Shown: positions 57,520-64,000 of the stretch, in pieces
Position numbering within the stretch: the stretch's first letter is position 1
Layout: every line of letters begins with the position of its first letter
Position numbers and translations under genes: made by a program
Origin: Flammeovirga sp. OC4
Lineage (GTDB): Bacteria > Bacteroidota > Bacteroidia > Cytophagales > Flammeovirgaceae
DNA: 64,000 nucleotides
Reading direction: 5' to 3'
Assembly (NCBI RefSeq): GCF_000812565.1
Contig: NZ_JTAM01000018.1
Location: 62,001 to 126,000, forward strand
The notes under the pieces: model-generated
What the model was told of the DNA's origin: nothing
The model's input: the letters and a program-made list of their open reading frames with translations, nothing else
Database searches by the model: none

Positions 57520-58515
57520 TTATTTCTCACCTAAACGGTATTTAGAAACATCCATACCGAAAGTTAAATCTCTTTCTGATAATAATTCTTCTAATTCTGT
57601 AAGTGTTTTCTTACCGAAGTTTCTGAATTTCATCAAATCACGGATTTCTAAAGATACTAAATCACCAAGTGTTTTCACCTCACCAGCTTTTAAACTGTTG
57701 TAAGCACGAACTGATAATTCAAGATCAGCAATAGAAGTCTCAAGAATAGCACGTCTCTTGATTTCTGCTGGATCCAATTCCACTTCGCTTTCTCTCTTGT
57801 GGATTTCAAAAGTGATATCCTTGTCTGTGATTTGAGCATAGTGTTGGATTAAGATATTAGCACCACCTTGTAAAGCTTCTTGAGGGTCAATAGAACCATC
57901 AGTTTCAATAGTGATTGTTAATTTCTCATAGTCAGTACGTTGCTCCACACGAGTGTTCTCCACATGGTACTCTACGTTTTTGATTGGAGTGAATACCGCA
58001 TCGATAGCAATAACACCAACACCTTCAGTAGACTCAGGAAGTTTTTGCTCTTTAGCTTCAACATAACCTCTACCACTTTGGATAGTTAATTCCATCTTAA
58101 GGCTTGCGTTCTCAAGGTTACAGATCACTAAATCTGGATTCAAGATGGTAAAGTCCTCCGTATATTGTGCAATATCACCTGCAGTAAACTGGTTTTTACC
58201 GCTAAAATCAATGCTGATTTTTTGAGATGGTTCCTCTGCGAAACGCTTGAAACGTACTTGCTTAAGGTTAAGTACAACTTCAGCAACTTCTTCGATAATA
58301 CCACTAATCTTAGATGATTCTTGTACGACATTTGGGAACTTAACGCCCGTAATCGCATATCCTTCAAGAGATGAAAGTAGTACTCTTCTGAAAGAGTTTC
58401 CAATCGTTGCTCCGAAACCTCTTTCTAATGGTTTAAACTCAAAAAGACCTTTATTATCATTATCGGTCTTCTCCATTACTACTTTATCTGGCTTTTGGAA
58501 AGATAGTACTGACAT
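57520..58515 (-). CDS. rpoA: DNA-directed RNA polymerase subunit alpha
   Basis: This is a full-length alpha subunit of 331 residues. The N-terminal domain has the assembly motif PLERGFGATIGNSFRRVLLSSLEGYAITGV, and after the flexible linker the C-terminal domain keeps the DNA- and activator-contact helices (LELSVRAYNSLKAGEVKTLGDLV, RNFGKKTLTELEELL). No key residue is missing, so it should be functional. The context is odd: rpoA normally sits between rpsD and rplQ, but here it is alone, with a terminator behind it and a sensor kinase gene ending 246 bp upstream. It may be a relocated single copy or a second copy. Confidence 0.97.
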   Translation of the reverse strand: MSVLSFQKPDKVVMEKTDNDNKGLFEFKPLERGFGATIGNSFRRVLLSSLEGYAITGVKFPNVVQESSKISGIIEEVAEVVLNLKQVRFKRFAEEPSQKISIDFSGKNQFTAGDIAQYTEDFTILNPDLVICNLENASLKMELTIQSGRGYVEAKEQKLPESTEGVGVIAIDAVFTPIKNVEYHVENTRVEQRTDYEKLTITIETDGSIDPQEALQGGANILIQHYAQITDKDITFEIHKRESEVELDPAEIKRRAILETSIADLELSVRAYNSLKAGEVKTLGDLVSLEIRDLMKFRNFGKKTLTELEELLSERDLTFGMDVSKYRLGEK

Positions 58516-58761
58516 ATTTATTTTTCTACTTTGAAATTATATTCCTGTTCAAAACTAATTCTAAACGAACTATTTTTTTCACTTTTAGATGAAGTGAAAA
58601 AGCCTAATTAAGAAAATGATTATAGTCAATTCTCAATTAGCCCACAAATTACTAAAATAGCGAGTACAAAAAAAAGCTTTTTCCTTACCTTTTTTCAGAA
58701 TAATGTTGAATCTTTAAATTTATTTGGCTTTGCAGTGAAAAAGACGACCTTCTTCAAGGCC

Positions 58762-61700
58762 TTAAAGGTATTTCATAATAGATTTTTGCAATTCTTCCTG
58801 ACCATAAGGTTTAGGAATACAACCGTTCATTCCTGCCTTAAAATATTTTTTTACAAGGTCAGGTTGTGAGTTGGCTGTTATGGCAATAATTGGTTTATGT
58901 ATATTCAGATCATTGCGGATTATTTCAGTCGCTTCTACCCCATCCATTTCAGGCATTTGAATGTCCATTAGTATCAAGTCGTAATTATTGACCTTTACTA
59001 ATTCTACTGCAATTTTACCATTCTCTGCTTCATCGATTTCAAGGTTCCATTGCTCCAAAATCCCTCTCAATAGTAATATATTAAATGGATTATCCTCTAC
59101 TATCAGTACTTTTTTGGGTGAGTTTTCGAGTGGTTCTGGCTCTGTTTCTTTTGCTATCAATTTATCATGAGTAAGAAATTTCTTGATCGTCATTTCAAAC
59201 TCATCAAGATCAAACGGCTTCGCTACGCAAGCATTCATACCACTCATTCGATAGAGTTTTTGATCATCAGCTCCAGAATTGGCCGTTAAAGCAATGATTG
59301 GTAAATCCTCATCATACTTCTGTCGAATCAATTTGGTGGCCTCTATACCATCCATTACCGGCATTTGAATATCCATTAATACAATATCAAATGTATGGTT
59401 TTCGAATTTTTCTATTGCTTCTTTTCCATTTTCGGCTGTAACGATTTCCATACCCCAACCTTCTAAGATATTGACAACAAGAAGCTGGTTGAACATGTTA
59501 TCTTCTACAACCAATACTTTCTTGCCCTGCCATCCTTCTTTTGGTTTTTGGATGATATTTTCATCCTCATTGTTGAGTGAAAATACATCATGTATAATTT
59601 TCTTGAGTTGTCCTACTTTAAATGGCTTAGGGATACAGCCATTCATCCCAACCTCTAAAAAGGTCTTTTCTATTTCTTCAGTCAAATGTGCTGAAAAAGC
59701 AATGATAGGAATTGTTTTTTCTTGGTTTTTCCTAATTATTTTGGTCGTTTCAATGCCATCCATTTTCGGCATTTTTATATCCATCAAAATAAGGTCAAAA
59801 TCAATTTTCTCAATCTCTTCTAATGCTTGGTATCCATCATCGGATTTATGCACCTCTAAACCCCATTCTGTCAAGATAGAAGTCACTAATAACTGATTGA
59901 ACTCATTGTCCTCCACCACTAAAATTTTCTTCCCTTTCCATGGTGATAAATTCACCTCATGTTCATCTACTACATCTTTATTAATCAGCAGTTTGTACAA
60001 TTCATTTTGAAGATCATCTTGCTGGAAAGGCTTCGTCACACAAGAATTCATCCCAATTTGCTCATAGTAAGCCAAATCATCCTTCATGGCATTGGCTGTT
60101 AAAGCGATAATAGGAGTTCCAATTTGTAGTGTATTTCTAATATAATTCGTCGCTTCAATACCATCCATAACAGGCATTTGTATATCCATCAGAATAATAT
60201 CAAAAGTATGTGTTTTTAGTATTTCAATAGCTTCCTCACCATTGTTCACCATTTCAATCTGTAACTTCCACTGATTCAATATGTTTTCAGCCAATAATTG
60301 ATTGAATTGATTATCCTCAACCACTAATACTTTAAATTCACTCCAATCTACTTCCTCAGGAACATCTAATGCAGACTTGTCAATCTCAACATCATCACAC
60401 ATTTCAAATGGTATATTGACTGTAAAAGTAGAGCCTACGCCCACTTCACTTTCTACTTTGATAGTACCTCCCATCAATTCCACTAGGCTTCTACTAATTG
60501 TTAAACCTAAGCCAGTACCTCCAAATTTACGGGTAACAGAGGCATCAGCTTGAGAAAAACCATCAAAAATGGATTGGTGTTTCTCTTTTGGAATCCCTTC
60601 TCCAGTATCAATTACCTTAAAACAGACAAACTGTTTGTCCTCTTCTACTTTATCTAATATCACTTCCAGGCGAACTTCCCCTTTGGTTGTAAACTTAATA
60701 GCGTTACTTACCAGATTTGTCAATACTTGATTAAGTCGGTAAGGGTCTCCAAGAATAGTGGGATGCACATCATCGTCCCAAACATGTTTTAAAATAATAT
60801 TCTTTTCTGTTGCTCTAATAGACAATGATTTGACAAAAAGGCTTATTTTCTCTTTTAAATCAAAATCGATAAACTCAATTTCAAGTTTTTCTGATTCAAT
60901 TTTAGAGATATCTAATACATCATTGATTACTACAAGAAGGTTTTCTGCAGACGTTCTTATCGCCTCAATAAATTCTGTTTGCTTAGGAAGTAAAGGTGTT
61001 TTTATCAATAAGTTAGAAAGACCAATAATCGCATTCATTGGCGTTCTTAATTCATGGGAAGTGTTTGCGATAAATCGCTCTTTGATTCTTGCAGATTCAA
61101 GTGCTTTCTGACGAGCATTCTCAAGTGTTTCTTCCATTTCTTTACGAAGTGAAATGTCCACACCAACAGAAGTATACCCTTGTATTTCCCCATCTGCGTC
61201 TTGAATGGCAATCACTGTCTGAAGTAGCCAAACTTTCTTACCTGTTTTACTAACTATACTAAATTCATAAACATCTTTATCAATCTTCTCCACCAGCTGC
61301 CTTCTAAACTTTTTTGTGATATCAGCTCGCTGATCTGAAGAAATTAGATTAAAAAACACCTTCCCATTGAGTTCTTCTTCAGAATATCCCGTGATTTTCA
61401 TAGAAGCAGGGTTTACATAGAGTAATTTACCTTCTAAATCACAACGGCTGATCATCTCTGAAGCATTTTCGACAAGACCTCTATAAAGTGTTTCTTTCTT
61501 TTGAATGTCCGTCTTCTGTGCCTTTAAACGGACGGTCATCTCTTTCAACTCATTCAAGTTGATTTCGTTCATTTTCAGTAATTGAATCGCATCAGGTGTA
61601 GGGTCGTTTAATGCAAAATCAGTAAGGGCAAGTTTGTGTTTCACCAACTCATCTGTGGTATTCATCCAAGGAGATCCTAAAAAAATCAGTTGACTTTCCT

Positions 61701-61980
61701 CTTCCAATAAAATAACTTGACCTCTCAGTACTAGTTCTCGTTCCCTGTTTTGAAAAACAAAAACTTTTTTTAATTGTGTACAAATAGCGTCAAACTCCAT
61801 TTTAATACTCCATGGTCTTGCCATCTTCAGTACACTTTCTAAACTTTTGTCCACAGAATTAGGGAAGAGTTTATCTAAACTTTTCCCTATTGATATAATT
61901 TTTAAGTCTTTATCGACAATAAAATAAAATGGAGATATTAAATTAATATCTAAATCTGCTTTCCCTACTTTGATATCCAT
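58762..61980 (-). CDS. Hybrid histidine kinase: H-NOBA, PAS, HisKA, HATPase, four receiver domains
   Basis: This cytoplasmic sensor kinase has 1072 residues and no membrane helix. Residues 1-160 match the H-NOBA domain of soluble guanylate cyclase (FYFIVDKDLKIISIGKSLDKL, VLRGQVILLEEESQLIFLGSP, HKLALTDFALNDPTPDAIQL), followed by a short coiled coil. A PAS domain spans about 165-285. His309 in TSHELRTPMNA is the phosphoacceptor, and the ATPase has NLVSNAIKF, DTGEGIP and GGTGLGL. Then come four receivers with phosphoacceptors Asp599, Asp734, Asp870 and Asp1006, spaced 135-136 residues apart. There is no Hpt or output domain, so phosphate must leave to a separate partner. An H-NOX gene ends 3 bp upstream, so NO binding there probably controls the kinase through the H-NOBA domain. 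Confidence 0.94.
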   Translation of the reverse strand: MDIKVGKADLDINLISPFYFIVDKDLKIISIGKSLDKLFPNSVDKSLESVLKMARPWSIKMEFDAICTQLKKVFVFQNRERELVLRGQVILLEEESQLIFLGSPWMNTTDELVKHKLALTDFALNDPTPDAIQLLKMNEINLNELKEMTVRLKAQKTDIQKKETLYRGLVENASEMISRCDLEGKLLYVNPASMKITGYSEEELNGKVFFNLISSDQRADITKKFRRQLVEKIDKDVYEFSIVSKTGKKVWLLQTVIAIQDADGEIQGYTSVGVDISLRKEMEETLENARQKALESARIKERFIANTSHELRTPMNAIIGLSNLLIKTPLLPKQTEFIEAIRTSAENLLVVINDVLDISKIESEKLEIEFIDFDLKEKISLFVKSLSIRATEKNIILKHVWDDDVHPTILGDPYRLNQVLTNLVSNAIKFTTKGEVRLEVILDKVEEDKQFVCFKVIDTGEGIPKEKHQSIFDGFSQADASVTRKFGGTGLGLTISRSLVELMGGTIKVESEVGVGSTFTVNIPFEMCDDVEIDKSALDVPEEVDWSEFKVLVVEDNQFNQLLAENILNQWKLQIEMVNNGEEAIEILKTHTFDIILMDIQMPVMDGIEATNYIRNTLQIGTPIIALTANAMKDDLAYYEQIGMNSCVTKPFQQDDLQNELYKLLINKDVVDEHEVNLSPWKGKKILVVEDNEFNQLLVTSILTEWGLEVHKSDDGYQALEEIEKIDFDLILMDIKMPKMDGIETTKIIRKNQEKTIPIIAFSAHLTEEIEKTFLEVGMNGCIPKPFKVGQLKKIIHDVFSLNNEDENIIQKPKEGWQGKKVLVVEDNMFNQLLVVNILEGWGMEIVTAENGKEAIEKFENHTFDIVLMDIQMPVMDGIEATKLIRQKYDEDLPIIALTANSGADDQKLYRMSGMNACVAKPFDLDEFEMTIKKFLTHDKLIAKETEPEPLENSPKKVLIVEDNPFNILLLRGILEQWNLEIDEAENGKIAVELVKVNNYDLILMDIQMPEMDGVEATEIIRNDLNIHKPIIAITANSQPDLVKKYFKAGMNGCIPKPYGQEELQKSIMKYL

Positions 61981-61983
61981 GAA

Positions 61984-62526
61984 CTACCACTTAACTAAAA
62001 ATTCATCGTACGGTAAACCATCTTTTCTACCTTGAATTAGGTGAGTTTCAACTGTAATATCGAAAGCCTCCCCTAGGCCTAATATTAGACCATGTACAAA
62101 ATCAGTTAGCCCTTCTCGCCTAGAAAAATACTTAAGTTTCAACTCATTTTCACTTATATCTTCAATATCAAATTCAGGGGGCTTAATATTAGGGTAGAGC
62201 AACATAACTCTACTATGAAAATTCGGTAGGTTTGTAAAAAACTCTCTTAATGTCTGACCACCTGTATCCATTAATGAACCATAGTGCTTTTTTGCAGTGA
62301 TTAATACCCAATATTTACCAAATGCGATCAATACATCGCTCAATGACATATCTAACACTTTCGAGGCTGCTATAGCTAAATCAAATGTTATTTTGTCGTC
62401 ATATATTTCATTACCTGAAAATACATCATGATCTACGCCACTTTCTTCAAGTATAGTTTCCCATTTTTCTTCTCCGAAATTAGTAGTTACTAAACCTTCG
62501 ATGGCTTTGTTTACGATACCGTACAT
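61984..62526 (-). CDS. H-NOX (haem-nitric oxide/oxygen binding) sensor protein
   Basis: Stand-alone H-NOX protein of 180 residues, starting at the ATG at 62526 (MYGIVNKAIEG is the canonical H-NOX start; an upstream ATG adds 20 unusual residues). It binds haem through His104 in NLPNFHSRV and holds the propionates with the YxSxR motif Y133-x-S135-x-R137. The stretch after this motif, REGLTDFVHGLILG, is close to that of guanylate cyclase beta1. Phe143 lies at the position of the O2-stabilising Tyr of aerotolerant sensors, so the pocket should select NO over O2. It lies 3 bp before the H-NOBA hybrid kinase, an operon that would detect NO. Confidence 0.95.
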   Translation of the reverse strand: MYGIVNKAIEGLVTTNFGEEKWETILEESGVDHDVFSGNEIYDDKITFDLAIAASKVLDMSLSDVLIAFGKYWVLITAKKHYGSLMDTGGQTLREFFTNLPNFHSRVMLLYPNIKPPEFDIEDISENELKLKYFSRREGLTDFVHGLILGLGEAFDITVETHLIQGRKDGLPYDEFLVKW

Positions 62527-62656
62527 TAGTGTGCTAAGTTTAAGGATTATAAATATATGTAGAAAGTAAAAAAATAAATCGTTCAAAAAAAGTTACTGCG
62601 ATATAATCTATAAATATCTTTTTAAAATCTTCTTATTATCTAACTTTTGTCCTACG

Positions 62657-63718
62657 CTAAAGTAGATTATTTTTCTCCACAAATTGAATCAAAGTCTTTG
62701 CCATTTCTTGATGCATTTTAACACTTGGGTGAACCGCTTTTGCGAGATAAGGCATCCTTAAAAAATGAACTTGTGGATTATCCATTCTCAGAATTGCCTC
62801 TTGCACATAACTAGGCCAAGGAGAATCTTTTTTCACAATATCCATACAACCCAACGTACATATAATATCTGTGGAAGGGTACTTTGCTATTATGCTATTT
62901 AAAAAGGAAGTATAATTATCAATAATAAATTCTTTATCGGGAGCAATATTACCTATCCTCTTTCTGTAATTTTCATTATCACTGTATAAATACAACCACT
63001 TATCATTTTGCAATAAATTAACCACTAATAAGTCAGGTGTTTTCTGATTAAAATCCCATTTTGAAGTAGAGTCATTAGGGTCTAATCGATCGTATAGTTC
63101 AGGCATTACCAAATCAAACCAACTTACTGTTATGCCGATACCTGATTTTGCTATACATGATATTTCTGCATCAAAATGTTGTGCGGTTAATGCTGAAAAT
63201 GCTTTAAAATTATTTGTATACAAAGGATTATCCGAACCAGTTGAATCTTCATTCGCGTAACCAACCGTAATTGAATTACCATAAAACTCAATCCATTTTT
63301 TCTTAGGGGGTGTTTTTTGAAGTATACCGTCAGTTTCAACTCCATAGAGTGTTGTTGTTCCTTTTGAAAAATCATTCCTCCTGTATATTGTAAAAGTATG
63401 TTTTTCAATGTGATCACTTTCCCAAACTCTAATCGTTGATTTTTGAATAGATGGTCGAATGATCAAGGTTTGTTCTTCTCCATCAACAATCAAAGCATAC
63501 TCACTTTCTCCTATATTATCACTTAGCTGAAGGTCTAAGTACTTCCCCTCTAGATGAAAAGATACTGAAGTACCAGGCCAATACATTTCAATACTATTTG
63601 AACCTATCCCGACTCTACCCTCTAAAGTTAATTGTTCTATCATTCTGTTACTGTATGTTTGAGCACAACTTATTGTGGCTATGCCAAGTAATAATATAAA
63701 TAGTTTATACATTTTCAT
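62657..63718 (-). CDS. CE2-like SGNH carbohydrate esterase
   Basis: This secreted esterase has 353 residues from the ATG at 63718; an ATG two codons later is equally possible. The signal ends near TISCAQ, possibly a lipoprotein. An N-terminal jelly-roll domain (to about 135) precedes the SGNH hydrolase domain, with Ser149 in FYGNSITVGYA, block II LLQND and His330 in AVHPSVKMHQ. The Asp normally three residues before the His is absent, as in CE2 enzymes that use a Ser-His dyad. CE2 enzymes deacetylate sugar residues of plant or algal polysaccharides. Its start overlaps the end of the preceding gene. Confidence 0.85.
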   Translation of the reverse strand: MKMYKLFILLLGIATISCAQTYSNRMIEQLTLEGRVGIGSNSIEMYWPGTSVSFHLEGKYLDLQLSDNIGESEYALIVDGEEQTLIIRPSIQKSTIRVWESDHIEKHTFTIYRRNDFSKGTTTLYGVETDGILQKTPPKKKWIEFYGNSITVGYANEDSTGSDNPLYTNNFKAFSALTAQHFDAEISCIAKSGIGITVSWFDLVMPELYDRLDPNDSTSKWDFNQKTPDLLVVNLLQNDKWLYLYSDNENYRKRIGNIAPDKEFIIDNYTSFLNSIIAKYPSTDIICTLGCMDIVKKDSPWPSYVQEAILRMDNPQVHFLRMPYLAKAVHPSVKMHQEMAKTLIQFVEKNNLL

Positions 63719-64000
63719 CCTTGCTAAAAACACCTGCTAAAAGTTGATTTGTCACTTCAAGGTCTTCTTCATTAAAAAACAATTCAGCTTTAGACAATGA
63801 TTTATGAATTTGTTGTAAGTCTTCAAAATTGGCATTTGGAATATGCTTAGGGATCTTATAAATCCTTTCATCTTTTTTCTCAAAAGGGCATTTTACTTTT
63901 GATGTAAATAAATACGGCAGTAAAATTTTAGAACAACTAAAAGCAATTCTCTCAATAGTATTTTCTTTAAAATATGTTTCTAGTCTCTCATTTATATGCT
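63705..64000 (-). CDS. Unknown protein, C-terminal part (gene continues beyond the window)
   Basis: An open minus-strand frame runs from the window edge to a TAA at 63705-63707, about 97 residues and without its start. The visible part includes ERIAFSCSKILLPYLFTSK and ends ELFFNEEDLEVTNQLLAGVF. It contains no domain I recognise. It overlaps the esterase start by 14 bp in the ATGAAAATGTATAA style of coupled genes, which supports its being real. Confidence 0.6.
   Translation of the reverse strand, partial: HINERLETYFKENTIERIAFSCSKILLPYLFTSKVKCPFEKKDERIYKIPKHIPNANFEDLQQIHKSLSKAELFFNEEDLEVTNQLLAGVFSKDENV

Overview
The window looks like chromosomal DNA of a marine, polysaccharide-degrading Bacteroidota close to Flammeovirga (Cytophagales). 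The reasons are low GC content, a giant PKD-repeat protein with a type IX secretion (T9SS) type B C-terminal domain paired with a PorP/SprF protein, lipoprotein GH92 and sulfatase genes, a TonB receptor with a carboxypeptidase-like N-terminal domain, and LytTR signalling. The genus is an inference. I see no tRNA, rRNA, CRISPR array or intact insertion sequence.

Layout. (a) 1-5027: two adjacent GH92 alpha-mannosidase lipoprotein genes (minus), followed by a structured 200-bp element with terminal inverted repeats. (b) 5328-7290: proA-proB (plus). (c) 7393-13273: a minus-strand unit read as TetR regulator, outer-membrane protein, ABC ATPase, two FtsX/LolE-type permeases and a LolA-like carrier. 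(d) 13423-21373: a PorP/SprF gene and a 2286-residue PKD surface protein (minus). (e) 21802-27174: nrfH-nrfA ammonia-forming nitrite reductase, then a fused ResB-CcsA cytochrome c synthetase (minus). The upstream region carries an Fnr-like box, and a periplasmic thioredoxin-like gene diverges from it. (f) 28286-32905: an operon of a secreted SSYE-repeat protein, a LytS-type kinase, a degenerate pseudokinase and a LytTR regulator. A 21-bp-phased direct repeat lies upstream.

(g) 32982-47052 (minus): a sugar-acid catabolic locus with GH127, GH2, a RhaT-type transporter, an enolase-superfamily dehydratase/cycloisomerase, an aldehyde dehydrogenase, a 2-keto-3-deoxygalactonate kinase, the matching phospho-aldolase, a sulfatase and a DUF4380-like protein. 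The set matches a route from (3,6-anhydro)galactose through 2-keto-3-deoxygalactonate to pyruvate and glyceraldehyde 3-phosphate, so a carrageenan- or agar-type galactan is the likely substrate. (h) 47053-48444: 1.4 kb without a gene, ending in a second Fnr-like box. (i) 48445-49504: three tandem small secreted proteins with nearly identical C-termini and repeated leaders, unlike any family I recognise. (j) 49609-52114: a C92-type lipoprotein peptidase, a small-molecule kinase and an inositol-monophosphatase-type phosphatase. (k) 52453-55668: an Oar-like TonB receptor. (l) 55825-58515: an SRPBCC protein, two small membrane proteins and an rpoA gene standing away from its usual ribosomal neighbours. 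(m) 58762-62526: an H-NOX nitric-oxide sensor followed by a hybrid kinase that begins with an H-NOBA domain and ends in four receiver domains, which recalls the sensor half of animal soluble guanylate cyclase. (n) 62657-64000: a CE2-like esterase and the 3' part of an unknown gene.

The best candidates for something little described are the guanylate-cyclase-like H-NOX/H-NOBA phosphorelay, the triplicated small secreted proteins under an Fnr-like box, and the kinase/pseudokinase/SSYE-repeat operon with its apparent LytTR operator.
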